This document shows, piece after piece, positions 35,464 to 43,589 of a DNA stretch of 64,000 bases. The notes beneath the pieces were generated by a model. The model ran no database searches. It was not told where the DNA came from and was given only the letters and a program-made list of their open reading frames with translations. Position numbers and translations under genes: made by a program. The stretch is from Armatimonadota bacterium (GTDB lineage: Bacteria; Sysuimicrobiota; Sysuimicrobiia; Sysuimicrobiales; Kaftiobacteriaceae), in contig JAVKHY010000009.1 of NCBI GenBank assembly GCA_031459765.1, forward strand, positions 1 through 64,000, read 5' to 3'. Every line of letters begins with the position of its first letter. Position 1 is the first letter of the stretch.

Positions 35464-35993
35464 TACCCACCCTCCTTTCCGACTTCTCGCCCTGACTCAC
35501 CGTCAGCGACGTGGCATTCCAGGTTGCCGAAGGCCTCCATGAGCGCCCGGAGCTCCCCGTCCCCAAGAGATCCGGAGAGCTCCACCTGCACGGTGCGCCG
35601 GGTCCGGTCGCAGTAGCACTGCAGCCGGGCCGCCGGCACCAACCGGCGGAAGACGATCCCTTCGCGCCGCCGGCCGCACTGAAACTGGGCCGTGTGCCCA
35701 CCGGCCGGCATGGCTCCGGCCGTCGTCACCTCGGCCAGCGGCGCCCTCATGGGGCGCAGGCGGCCCGGGCTGATGCGGACCACGAGATCCGCCCGGATCC
35801 CCCGCAGGCGATCCACCACCACATGACGCGTCTCCCCGGCCGCCACCCACTGCCGCCCCCCCTGGCGCAGGGTCGTCTGCACGTCGGGGGCGACGGTGGC
35901 GCGGGTAATGGCCCAGGGCTCGGGCAGGATGAAGGCGACGAAAGCCGCCGCCCCCGTGATCGGATTGAAGGCTTCCAGGGTTCTCTTCGCCAG
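35463..35993 (-). CDS. Unknown protein of the ArsA-pair cluster
   Basis: About 176 residues, not recognised. The body is predicted to be mixed strand and helix with no signal peptide. The middle reads [20 protein letters not shown] and then [20 protein letters not shown], with a CYC pair, and ends in a helix [14 protein letters not shown]. It could bind metal or a lipid, but that is speculation. No ATG or GTG lies near the natural start. CTG at 35993 has GGAGG 7 nt upstream, and another CTG at 36014 overlaps the ATPase stop (CTGA). Its position between an ArsA-type ATPase and a DJ-1 protein, with a stop-start overlap downstream, argues it is real. Confidence 0.6.
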   Translation of the reverse strand: MAKRTLEAFNPITGAAAFVAFILPEPWAITRATVAPDVQTTLRQGGRQWVAAGETRHVVVDRLRGIRADLVVRISPGRLRPMRAPLAEVTTAGAMPAGGHTAQFQCGRRREGIVFRRLVPAARLQCYCDRTRRTVQVELSGSLGDGELRALMEAFGNLECHVADGESGREVGKEGG

Positions 35994-36010
35994 CGCGGCG
36001 CCTCCGCAAC

Positions 36011-37024
36011 TCAGGCGAACAGCACCTGCGCCACACGCTCCAGGACCGGCACACCGCGGACCTCCGTCTCGAAGAGCGGGACGACGGCGCGCACCATGCC
36101 GGGGAAGGCCCGGGCGATCTCCTCGCGGTAGGCCTCCTGCGCGATGACCCGGTTGAGGACGAACTGCGGCGTGGTCTCCGTGACCAGGCCGCGCTCGATG
36201 ACCCCGTTGACGATGACCCCGCCGACGGGAATGCCGAACTCGTGGAACCAGGAGATGAACCGTCTGATCACCGCGATGGGCAGTGCCTCCGGCAGGGTGA
36301 CGAAGAAGAACGCCGTCAGCGCGCTGTCGGTGAGCAGCCGCCGGGCGGCCTCGATGCGATCGCGAAACCGCAGCAGGTAATCCAGCAGCGGATCGGCCTC
36401 GTCCTTCTTGCTGTAGGAGAGGAGGCGGCGCAGGGAGCGCGCCTCCTCGCGACTGCGCACCATCTTCTGCACCCACATCGCGTACACGGCGGACATCCCC
36501 AGCAGCCGCCGGGCGTTGGCGGTCGGCGCCGTATCGAAGACGTACACCTCGTACTCGTCGCGGAAGATGATGTCGATCATGCTCTCGAACATCGCCGATT
36601 CCTCGAAGGCCGGGTTCATCGTGGCCGACTCGACAAAGGCGTCGGCTCTGGTGCGGATCTCAGCATATTTGAGGAACCAGTCGATCTTCTCTTTGATCTC
36701 CCGCTTCGATCGCTCGATGGTCTCCCGCGTGTCGATCTCGTGCGCCCACAGCGACGGCACGCCGGCCACCGGCGTGGCGCGGCCGAACACATCCTGGTCC
36801 AGCAGGCCGCTCAGACTGTGCACCGGATTGGTGGAGACCAGCAGGACGCGGCGGCCCTGGCGGGCCAGGGCCAGGGCCGCCGCGCCGGCCATCACGGTCT
36901 TGCCGACCCCGCCCTTGCCGCCGAAATAGAGGTATTTCAATGTGGGCATCGCGTCGACGACCTGACGCATCGACCGCTCCACCAGGGCCTCCCAGCCGGC
37001 CGGTCTAGTCAGTTGCTGGACCAC
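36011..37024 (-). CDS. ArsA/Get3-family ATPase, subunit with Asn in switch I
   Basis: A 337-residue ATPase with deviant Walker A FGGKGGVGKT at 34-43. Switch I reads STNPVHSLSG, where ArsA/Get3 proteins have STDPAHxLSD; the hydrolytic Asp (D57 in yeast Get3) is Asn here and the last Asp is Gly. Switch II (VFDTAPTANARRLL) keeps DTAP but has AN for the usual GH. It should bind ATP but hydrolyse it poorly. GTG 37024 is chosen because GGAGGG lies 7 nt upstream; it overlaps the partner gene by 20 nt. It aligns along its length with that partner, suggesting a heterodimer. Confidence 0.88.
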   Translation of the reverse strand: MVQQLTRPAGWEALVERSMRQVVDAMPTLKYLYFGGKGGVGKTVMAGAAALALARQGRRVLLVSTNPVHSLSGLLDQDVFGRATPVAGVPSLWAHEIDTRETIERSKREIKEKIDWFLKYAEIRTRADAFVESATMNPAFEESAMFESMIDIIFRDEYEVYVFDTAPTANARRLLGMSAVYAMWVQKMVRSREEARSLRRLLSYSKKDEADPLLDYLLRFRDRIEAARRLLTDSALTAFFFVTLPEALPIAVIRRFISWFHEFGIPVGGVIVNGVIERGLVTETTPQFVLNRVIAQEAYREEIARAFPGMVRAVVPLFETEVRGVPVLERVAQVLFA

Positions 37025-38024
37025 GCCCGTTCCCTCCAAACATGGCGTCGGCCATCCGCTCGATCATCGCCAGGCCGGTCACGTCCCGCTCGAACTCAGG
37101 GACGTAGGCCAGGACCTCCCCCCCGAACAGCGTACGGATCTCCTCCAGGTGGCCCCGCTGCATCTGCAGGCGGCGACGCAGGTACTCGGGGATGTCCTGC
37201 TGGGCCAGGGTTTCGGGCAGGACGCGGTTCACGATGTACCCGCTGATCGGCACCTGGAACTTGGCGAACAGCTGGGCGGCCTTCCGTGTATCCAACAGGG
37301 CCATCTCCTCGGGGATGATGACAAAGAAGAAGGCGGTGCGGGCGGCATCGGTCAGGATACTGCTGCTGATGGTGATGCGCCGGCGGATGTCCTGCAGCTC
37401 GGCCAGGATCAGATCTTCTTGGAGCTGCTCCCCCTTCATCCGCGCCGCCATCTCCGCGTACTGCTGCATCTCTTCCCGCAGCCGGGTGATGCGCTCGATC
37501 CACTCGTCGTAGACGCTGGCCATGCTCAGGTAGTAGAGGGCGTGGCCGAGGGGCACCAGATCGTAGATGAAGTAGTCGTACCCCCCGGTCACGACGATAT
37601 CCACCACCTGGTCGAAGATCGCGCTCTCCTCCATGGCCGGTTCGGCCGACGCCGCCGCGATGTAGTGCTCGATCTCCTCCGGCACGCGGTCGAACCCGTA
37701 CATGTCGAGGATCTTCTGGCGGATCTCCTGCTGGTAGGCGCGGATCCGCTGGTCGGCGTCGATCTCCTGGGCAAACAACCCCGGCACGATCTCCACGGGG
37801 CCCCGGCCGAAGATGTCGCGCTGGAAGATATCGGACAGCGACGCCTGGGGGTCCACGGAGAACACCAGTACCTTGTATCCCCGGCGCGCCAGATGGTAGG
37901 CGGTGGCCGCGGAGAAGGTCGTCTTCCCCAGCCCGCCCTTGCCGCCGAACATGATGTATCGGCGGTCGGGGAAGTCCGTGAAGTATCGCGCCAGCCGGCT
38001 GCCCGCCGGCTCAGGAGAGGGCAT
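37005..38024 (-). CDS. ArsA/Get3-family ATPase, subunit with intact switch I
   Basis: A 339-residue ATPase with deviant Walker A FGGKGGLGKTT at 26-36 and an intact switch I, FSVDPQASLSD. Switch II reads IYDLVPLGHALYYL, keeping Asp and GH but replacing the DTAP core. The region after it (SAIFDQVVDIV) aligns with the partner ATPase. It has no CxxC or arsenite-binding cysteine triad, so arsenite pumping is unlikely. Get3-like targeting of membrane proteins, as proposed for tandem bacterial ArsA pairs such as mycobacterial Rv3679-Rv3680, is a better model. ATG 38024 follows GGAGAAGGA, and the start overlaps the 93-residue gene by 14 nt. Confidence 0.9.
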   Translation of the reverse strand: MPSPEPAGSRLARYFTDFPDRRYIMFGGKGGLGKTTFSAATAYHLARRGYKVLVFSVDPQASLSDIFQRDIFGRGPVEIVPGLFAQEIDADQRIRAYQQEIRQKILDMYGFDRVPEEIEHYIAAASAEPAMEESAIFDQVVDIVVTGGYDYFIYDLVPLGHALYYLSMASVYDEWIERITRLREEMQQYAEMAARMKGEQLQEDLILAELQDIRRRITISSSILTDAARTAFFFVIIPEEMALLDTRKAAQLFAKFQVPISGYIVNRVLPETLAQQDIPEYLRRRLQMQRGHLEEIRTLFGGEVLAYVPEFERDVTGLAMIERMADAMFGGNGRGPATD

Positions 38025-38292
38025 CGGTCAGATCCTTCTCCCGGAGCATGCTGCGCTTCCAGGTAGAGATCTGGGGGACGACATAGGGCAGCAGCCGCAG
38101 CGAGTAGTAGGGGGGCAGGATCGGCACGCCCAGCAGATCCCCCATGGTGATGAGAATGAAGAGGTGCTCCATGCTGCCGCGGGTCTTGAGGGCGTGCCGC
38201 GTCATCTCGTGGGCTGCCATGCCGTAGACGAAATCCTTGAGGCTGCGCCTCGCCCGCTCCAGGAACGCCGGCTTCTCGTCAGGATGCTTCAT
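38011..38292 (-). CDS. Small unknown protein of the ArsA-pair cluster
   Basis: A 93-residue protein not recognised as a known family. The first 40 residues are charged and helical (KPAFLERARRSLKDFVYGMAA), the middle is hydrophobic (MEHLFILITMGDLLGVPILP) and a proline/tyrosine-rich stretch PPYYSLRLLPYVVPQI follows. It could be a membrane-associated substrate or adaptor of the ATPases. It overlaps both neighbours, the upstream thioredoxin-like gene by 4 nt and the ATPase by 14 nt, which supports co-expression. No cysteine is present. Confidence 0.65.
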   Translation of the reverse strand: MKHPDEKPAFLERARRSLKDFVYGMAAHEMTRHALKTRGSMEHLFILITMGDLLGVPILPPYYSLRLLPYVVPQISTWKRSMLREKDLTDALS

Positions 38293-38771
38293 GTCTTGTC
38301 TCCTGTGCCGCTCCGCTTGGCCCGCAGGCGCTGCTGGATACGCTCAACCAGCAGGTGCTCCTCCCAGCCCGTGATGCGTTCGCGCCCGTCCAGAAGGAAC
38401 GTCGGATAGCGGCGGATCCGGTGGCGCAGGGACGCCATGAACCAGTGGAGGGAGGGCGGGGCGACAATGCGGATGACGACGCTCCGGCCGAACCGCTGCT
38501 GGATGGCATGCAGCAGGGCCCACAGCCGCCGATACTCCTCCCGCATCGCCGGCGGATACCGCCGGACCTCGTCCCGGTGCACCGTCCGCCCCACCCCGAC
38601 GAGGTCGATCGCCGACCCCTCACGCATCAGGGTCAGGCCCGAGGCGAGGAGGATGGGAGCGAAAACCTCGACACGGACAGGCGGCGGCGGAGCAGGCGGC
38701 GGCTCCGGCCACTCCGTCGGGCCGGCTCCCGCCACCGGGCGAATCCGGACGACCTTCCGGCGATGCGGCAA
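38289..38771 (-). CDS. Cysteine-free thioredoxin-fold-like protein of the ArsA-pair cluster
   Basis: About 160 residues. After a proline-rich linker comes a strand VRVEVFAPILLASGLTLM. A later block, FGRSVVIRIVAPPSLHWFMA then RRYPTFLLDGRERITGWEEH, resembles the cis-Pro strand of thioredoxins, but the CxxC is absent. ArsD-like metallochaperones share this fold, yet their cysteines are also missing. TTG at 38771 is preferred: GAGGAA lies 6-7 nt upstream and it follows the cstA terminator hairpin. ATG 38849 would place the hairpin inside the gene. It is the first gene of the cluster. Confidence 0.6.
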   Translation of the reverse strand: MPHRRKVVRIRPVAGAGPTEWPEPPPAPPPPVRVEVFAPILLASGLTLMREGSAIDLVGVGRTVHRDEVRRYPPAMREEYRRLWALLHAIQQRFGRSVVIRIVAPPSLHWFMASLRHRIRRYPTFLLDGRERITGWEEHLLVERIQQRLRAKRSGTGDKT

Positions 38772-38812
38772 ATACGCGTTCCTCGTGCCCCGGATGTCTC
38801 GACCCGGGCGGC

Positions 38813-38842
38813 GGCGGTGGGAGGGAGCCTCCTCCCACCGCC
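38813..38842 (-). terminator. Hairpin terminator downstream of cstA
   Basis: A perfect 12-bp stem, GGCGGTGGGAGG (38813-38824) and CCTCCCACCGCC (38831-38842), with a 6-nt loop, 13 nt after the cstA stop. There is no clear U-tract. It separates cstA from the ArsA-pair cluster and helps set the start of the thioredoxin-like gene downstream of it. Confidence 0.6.
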
Positions 38843-38854
38843 CCAACATCGATT

Positions 38855-40630
38855 CTAGCCGGCGGGCGCCCGGCGGAGGGAGACCACCGCCTTCGAGAAC
38901 GACCGCACCCCGTCCAGGGCCAGCACCACCGCCAGAATGACCAGCGCAAAGGCGATGATCGCCGCCACCAGATTGCCGAAGACAAAGGCCGCGGCCAGGC
39001 CGGGCTTGAACGCCGCCTGCAGACTGACCCACCCCGTGACCAGGAGGGCGGCCACGGTCGTGATGTACATGAACGCCGCCGGATAGGCCACCCACCGGTA
39101 CGTCTTCCCCTGGTTGGCCAGCCAGATCGACACCAGCATCAGCGCCAGCCCGGCGAAGAGCTGGTTGGAGCCGCCGAACAGGATCCAGATGCGCGCCCAG
39201 AATCCGGTCCACAGGATGAGCAGGGTGAACAGAATCCCCACGATCGATCCGAAATGGGGGTTGCGGAACGCGGGGAAGCGCTCGCCGACCAGCTCGGCGC
39301 TGGCCACCCGCATGAAGCGCAGCACCAGCTGCATCACGGTCAGGGCCATGATGCACAGGAAGATGGAGCCGAACGCCGCGCCGAAGGAGGTGGAGATGCC
39401 GAGAACGTTGAGGAACTTGGCCATCCCGCCGGCGAACACCGCCCCGCCGCCGCGGGCCAGTACTTCCTTGTACCCGGCGAAACTGCCGAAGCCGGCCACG
39501 GCGAAGGTGAGGGCCAGCACGGCCAGCACGGCCTCGGTGTACATGGCCCCGGCCGTAACCGGCAGCGTGTCGGTCTCCTTCTCCAGCTGGCGCGACGTGC
39601 CGGAGGTCGTGACCAGGCTGTGCCAGCCGGAGATGGCTCCGCAGGCAATGGTCACGAACAGGATCGGCCACAGCGGGGTGGCCACCCCGGGCGCCAGGAC
39701 GCCGACGGCGTTGAACCCGGTGAAGGCGGGGAAGTCGCCGAACCCCGGCCAGCTGATCAGAATCCCGACGATCGACCCCACGATGCCCACGATGACCAGC
39801 CAGAAGGATACGTAGTTCACGGGCTGGGCGAAGCGCCAGATCGGCAGCACCGAGCCCAGGTAGCAGAAGACCAGGGCCAGGATGCCCCAGATCCACACGC
39901 CCCAGGTCATGGGGCCGTAGGGGGTCATGTAAAAGACGTTCTTCACCTCTTTATCGGCGATCACCACCGTGGAGCCGGCCAGCCCGTTGAACCACTCCAC
40001 GATGCGGCTGAGCGGACCAGTCTGCCCCAGCCAGACGCCGACGAAGGCGATCACCACCGTGACGATGGTCGTCGTGACCAGGTCCCGCTTCAGGCGGTAG
40101 GTCATGTGCCCGGCCAGCACGCCGGCCAGGGTGACGATGATGAAGCCGATGGGCACTTTGGGATTCGCCATCAGCCCGGCCACGATGGACCCGAAGGCGC
40201 CCATGATGAGCAGCAGGTAGAAGTACAGGAAGGACAGGAGGATGTTGCGCGCGCGGGGCGAGATCAACTTGTAGCTCAGCCCGCCCATGGTCAGCCCCTC
40301 GTGGCGCATGGCCATCATGGCGGAGGAGTAATCCTGGACCCAGCCGATGAACAGCACCCCCAGGATCAGCCAGAGCAGGGCCGGGAGCCATCCCCACTGC
40401 GCCGCCACGATGGGACCGACGATCGGCCCCAGGGCGGCGATGGATTTGAACTGGTAGCCGAACAGCACGCTACCCGATGCGGGCATGAAATCCACGCCGT
40501 CCTGGTACAGCCGGGCCGGCGTCGCGCGATGGGGGTCTGGCTGCAGGACCAGCCGGTCCATGCGGGCGGCATAGAGCCGGTAGCCCAGCCAGACAATAAT
40601 AATGGTGGCAACCAGCATCAGGGCTGCCAT
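38855..40630 (-). CDS. cstA: Carbon starvation protein A (peptide/pyruvate transporter family)
   Basis: A 591-residue polytopic membrane protein with many hydrophobic segments. The N-terminal PASGSVLFGYQFKSIAALGP and GWVQDYSSAMMAMRHEGLTM blocks are strongly conserved in CstA. LILWTGFWARIWILFGGSNQ and LAVLALTFAVAGFGSFAGY are also typical. The family imports peptides, and some members import pyruvate. It is monocistronic, with a divergent nitroreductase gene. ATG 40630 gives a full first helix. Confidence 0.92.
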   Translation of the reverse strand: MAALMLVATIIIVWLGYRLYAARMDRLVLQPDPHRATPARLYQDGVDFMPASGSVLFGYQFKSIAALGPIVGPIVAAQWGWLPALLWLILGVLFIGWVQDYSSAMMAMRHEGLTMGGLSYKLISPRARNILLSFLYFYLLLIMGAFGSIVAGLMANPKVPIGFIIVTLAGVLAGHMTYRLKRDLVTTTIVTVVIAFVGVWLGQTGPLSRIVEWFNGLAGSTVVIADKEVKNVFYMTPYGPMTWGVWIWGILALVFCYLGSVLPIWRFAQPVNYVSFWLVIVGIVGSIVGILISWPGFGDFPAFTGFNAVGVLAPGVATPLWPILFVTIACGAISGWHSLVTTSGTSRQLEKETDTLPVTAGAMYTEAVLAVLALTFAVAGFGSFAGYKEVLARGGGAVFAGGMAKFLNVLGISTSFGAAFGSIFLCIMALTVMQLVLRFMRVASAELVGERFPAFRNPHFGSIVGILFTLLILWTGFWARIWILFGGSNQLFAGLALMLVSIWLANQGKTYRWVAYPAAFMYITTVAALLVTGWVSLQAAFKPGLAAAFVFGNLVAAIIAFALVILAVVLALDGVRSFSKAVVSLRRAPAG

Positions 40631-40773
40631 AGAATCGCCTCCCCCGGGAGGGTCGATGCAGGCTCAATTTGCATTCTTTACCTCGAGCGCGTGCAGAACA
40701 ATCAGGCCGGTGCAGTATTCGAAGATTCTTGAGCGACAACTCAGGAATCGACGGCAGCGGAGGAGGCGCAGCG

Positions 40774-41313
40774 ATGCGAGGCGTGGAGGAAGCCCTGGGG
40801 TTCTTCGCCACGGTGCGGGGGCGGCATTCCATACGCGCCTTCGCCGATCGGCCGGTCGCCTCGAAGACGCTGCAGGCCATCCTCGACGCCGCGAACCGGG
40901 CGCCGTCGGCGGGCAACCTGCAGGCCTATGAGATCTACGTCGTCACACACCTGACCACGCGGGAGGCCCTGGCCCGGGCGGCCCTTGACCAGATGTTCGT
41001 GGCTCAGGCCCCCGTGGTGCTGGTCTTCTGCGCCCATCCGACGCGCTCGGCGCGGAGGTACGGAGAGCGGGGGAGGACGCTGTACTGCCTCCAGGACGCG
41101 ACGATCGCCTGCGCCTACGCCCAGCTGGCCGCCACGGCGCTGGGTCTGGCCACGGTGTGGGTGGGGGCCTTCGACGAGGAGGCCGTGAGGCGTGCCCTGG
41201 GCGCCCCTCCGGGCCTCCGGCCGGTGGCCATCCTGCCCGTCGGGTTCCCGGCGGAAGCGCCGGAGATCACCGGCCGACGGCCGCTGGAGGACCTGGTCCG
41301 CTACATCAGGTGA
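40774..41313 (+). CDS. Nitroreductase-family protein
   Basis: A 179-residue FMN-dependent oxidoreductase fold. RGRHSIRAFADRPVASKT and ANRAPSAGNLQAYEIYVV are the FMN-phosphate-binding motifs, and LGLATVWVGAFDEEAVRRAL near the C-terminus is also conserved. It is of the short single-domain type (about 170-190 residues) that reduces nitro compounds, quinones or flavins, and the substrate is unknown. AGGAGG 7 nt before ATG 40774 fixes the start. It is divergent from cstA with a 143-bp shared upstream region. Confidence 0.87.
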   Translation: MRGVEEALGFFATVRGRHSIRAFADRPVASKTLQAILDAANRAPSAGNLQAYEIYVVTHLTTREALARAALDQMFVAQAPVVLVFCAHPTRSARRYGERGRTLYCLQDATIACAYAQLAATALGLATVWVGAFDEEAVRRALGAPPGLRPVAILPVGFPAEAPEITGRRPLEDLVRYIR

Positions 41314-41482
41314 CAGAATCAGCTTGGGTGAGCGATGATGAGAGCGAGAGGCATCCGATACAACGCCGAACCGATGCCCCGCGCCGGGGGAACCCGTGTA
41401 CCATGAGCGATGCCACCGGCACGGGGCTTCGATCCGGTGACCGGGGAAGACCGATCCTGAGTGACAACCGGGGGTGGTTGGC

Positions 41483-41905
41483 ATGACCCGCAGGCCCTTC
41501 GAGATCATCGCGGAGTGCGAGCTGCCCAGGTTCCCTGCGCAGAAAGAGATCACGCGCATCGGCGACCAACTCGAGCAGGCGCGCCGCGCCAGACCGGAGA
41601 TTGTACGCGTCACGGTGACTCCGCCGGCGGTCTTCCGGAAGAACCGCTACATCCTTGAGGCGCGGGCCGTGGTGTGGGCGGAGGATGTCCCGGGCGCCGT
41701 ACGGAGCGTGGAGGGGCTGGTGGCCGCTGCCGGCGTCCCCTGCCTGACCGTCCTCCCCTCGGGCCGGGCCCTGTCGACGGCGGAGGTCCCGCCTCCTCCG
41801 GAGACCGTGGCCGCGGGAGGGAATACGGGACGCCGCCGGGGATCCCCGACCGGGCGCACCTCCGGAGAGCGCAAGAAGCGGCCGCGGCGCCCTCGGGCCG
41901 CGTAG
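41483..41905 (+). CDS. Unknown conserved-looking protein with basic low-complexity tail
   Basis: A 140-residue protein that is not recognised. The first 100 residues have alternating strands and helices (FEIIAECELPRFP, then VRVTVTPPAVFRKNRYILEA and VWAEDVPGAVRSVEGLVAAA). The last 35 residues are proline-, glycine- and arginine-rich and probably disordered. An upstream in-frame GTG at 41474 is an alternative to ATG 41483. It follows the nitroreductase after 169 bp and ends in a shared terminator with the convergent cytochrome operon. Confidence 0.55.
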   Translation: MTRRPFEIIAECELPRFPAQKEITRIGDQLEQARRARPEIVRVTVTPPAVFRKNRYILEARAVVWAEDVPGAVRSVEGLVAAAGVPCLTVLPSGRALSTAEVPPPPETVAAGGNTGRRRGSPTGRTSGERKKRPRRPRAA

Positions 41906-41931
41906 CTGTTGCCTCGCCTCCTCGGTTCCGC

Positions 41932-41970
41932 CCGCCGCCCGCCGCAGGCCCCCGGGTCGGCGGGCGGCGG
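41932..41970. terminator. Bidirectional hairpin terminator between convergent genes
   Basis: A perfect 13-bp stem, CCGCCGCCCGCCG (41932-41944) and CGGCGGGCGGCGG (41958-41970), with a 13-nt loop. It lies between the stops of the plus-strand unknown gene and the minus-strand haem protein gene, where both transcripts need to end. The GC-only composition without U-tracts suggests factor-assisted termination. Confidence 0.6.
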
Positions 41971-42002
41971 CCGCCGGGTTTCGAATCACGTCAGTCGCGG
42001 TC

Positions 42003-42461
42003 TTACTCCCCTTCGGCGGGAGGGCCATCCTCCTCCTGTGGCCGCTCACCTCCGAAAGTCGCATCCAACCCCCTGATCAGATCCTGCGTGTCGCCCGCGG
42101 ATAGCTGCGCGGCGGGCCGCAGGAGGACATAGAGCCGCGGCGGCATCCTTCCGGCGCGCACCACCTCGGCCGCGTCGTCGCCCTCGCTCTCCGTAGCGCC
42201 CCACGTCGAGACATTGAACTCCTTCCTGCCCTCCCGGACGTCGCGGGCAATCCACCACGATACGGGCGCGATGTGGCTGTACCACGGCCAGACGGTGAGA
42301 TGGCTGTGGCAGTCCCCGCAGGCCCGTAGGAACAGCGCTCGGGTCCGCGGGCTGTCCCACCGCGGCTCGGCCACCACCGGGGGGTTGGTGTGAACGCGGC
42401 CGTAGGGAAGGACCTGGATGGCCACCGCCGCCAGCAAGAGGACAACAACTCCCCAACGCAT
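42003..42461 (-). CDS. Haem-binding-domain protein with single CxxCH
   Basis: A 152-residue exported protein. MRWGVVVLLLAAVAIQVLPYG is an N-terminal membrane anchor or signal. The mature part has ACGDCHSHLTVWPWYSHIAP, a c-type haem motif in the setting typical of the haem-binding domain family (CxxCHS...WPWYS). It probably handles electrons near the oxidase. ATG 42461 is chosen over GTG 42491 because GGGAGG precedes it. It is the last gene of the cytochrome c oxidase operon, 60 nt after the cupredoxin gene. Confidence 0.85.
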   Translation of the reverse strand: MRWGVVVLLLAAVAIQVLPYGRVHTNPPVVAEPRWDSPRTRALFLRACGDCHSHLTVWPWYSHIAPVSWWIARDVREGRKEFNVSTWGATESEGDDAAEVVRAGRMPPRLYVLLRPAAQLSAGDTQDLIRGLDATFGGERPQEEDGPPAEGE

Positions 42462-42521
42462 TGACGTGCACCTCCCGAGGGCCCGGATCACCGGAGCCCT
42501 CCTGCCGATCCGCCGCCGCCG

Positions 42522-43013
42522 TCACAGCCGGGAGGCGACGTAGAAGACCACACTGAGCCCGACGCCGACGGGCACACCCAGGGCGACCCTGTGCCGCAGC
42601 ACCATCCCCGGACCAATGCGCGGGCGGACCTCCAGCCCGAGGTTGCCGGAGGGGAGAAAGAAGCAGGCATAGCGCAACGCCGTGGGGCGGTCCAGAGAGA
42701 TGGTCAACGCGGTCCCGGCCGGGACCCCAGAGGGCCCAGCCTGATGGGCCACCTGGTCTTCGTTCCGGACGACCAGCGCGTCGCCGGCGACAAAGACCAT
42801 CTGCGACGGCACGGCAGATACCGACTGCCCGCGCGCCACCGCCTACGCCGTGCCCGGCGGGATCACCACCTCCACCCGCCGGGGGGAGCGTCTCGTTTCC
42901 GGGGACAGCATCGCCGCCGAGGCGGCGACGAGGACCGCGGTCAGCACAGTTCCGCCGACGAAGGGAATGAGGAGCCACCACCGGCGGCGCCACGTCGTCG
43001 GGACCCGCACCAT
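42522..43013 (-). pseudogene. Membrane-anchored cupredoxin-like protein interrupted by one in-frame TAG
   Basis: Codons 1-56 (ATG 43013) encode a membrane anchor WWLLIPFVGGTVLTAVLVAA and then RRVEVVIPPGTA. Codon 57 is TAG (42845-42843). Reading on in the same frame gives AVARGQSVSAVPSQMVFVAG, followed by DALVVRNEDQVAHQAGPSGV and PSGNLGLEV, ending at 42522. The two halves together make one plastocyanin-like domain of normal length with a C-terminal hydrophobic segment. Only the stop codon breaks it; no frameshift is needed. The C-terminal half could restart at GTG 42839. Possible causes are a real nonsense mutation, a sequencing error or readthrough. It lies between coxC and the haem protein gene. 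Confidence 0.72.
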
Positions 43014-43018
43014 GCTCC

Positions 43019-43585
43019 CTACGCCGTCACCAGGTATAGCGTGGGATAGATGAAGACCCACACGACGTCGACATAGTGCCAGTACTTCACGGCGGCCTCC
43101 ACGGGCCAGTACTCCTCGGGGGAGTAGCGGCCGCGGCGGCCGTGGAGGTAGACGCCCAGCAGCAGGAGGACCCCGCTCAGGACGTGCAGGCCGTGGGTCC
43201 CGGTGAGGGTGAAGAAGACCGTCCCGAAGCGGTCGCGGGGCGGGAAGTGCACAAATGCCTCCGCCCATTCCAGGCCCACGCCAACCAGGAAGAGCGCACC
43301 CAGCACGACGGTGGCCAGCGTGTTGGCCAGGAACCGCCTCCGATCCCCGCAGATGATCGAGGCCTCCGCCCGATAGGCGAAGAGGCTGCTGGCCAGCAGG
43401 ACGGCGGTGATGAACAGCCCCAGAGCCTGGTTCAGCTCCGCCGGCCGGGCGAACCCGGCCAGGTAGTACCGGGCGCTGATCAGCGCCGCGAAGAGGAAGC
43501 TCTCGGAGACGAAGAACAGCCACAGCCCCGCGCGCAGGGTGCGCAGGCGGCGGGCGGGGGCACGGACCGTCGCTACCGCGGCCAT
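43019..43585 (-). CDS. coxC: Cytochrome c oxidase subunit III
   Basis: A 188-residue membrane protein with five hydrophobic segments, the short form of subunit III. GLWLFFVSESFLFAALISAR carries the conserved Glu in the first helix, FFTLTGTHGLHVLSGVLLLL the HGxHV motif, and AVKYWHYVDVVWVFIYPTLY the WHFVDxVW signature. It stabilises the catalytic core of the aa3-type oxidase. It lies 4 nt after subunit IV in the operon. Confidence 0.92.
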   Translation of the reverse strand: MAAVATVRAPARRLRTLRAGLWLFFVSESFLFAALISARYYLAGFARPAELNQALGLFITAVLLASSLFAYRAEASIICGDRRRFLANTLATVVLGALFLVGVGLEWAEAFVHFPPRDRFGTVFFTLTGTHGLHVLSGVLLLLGVYLHGRRGRYSPEEYWPVEAAVKYWHYVDVVWVFIYPTLYLVTA

Positions 43586-43589
43586 CGCC

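Noticed and set aside
35463-36476. A 337-residue reading through the ArsA-type gene as one protein with the unknown gene
   Set aside because: The upstream two thirds are antisense-like, arginine/glycine-rich shadow of the ATPase in another frame; only the part after about 35993 is protein-like.
36011-38024. Arsenite-efflux ATPases
   Set aside because: No arsenite-binding cysteines and no ars genes in the neighbourhood.
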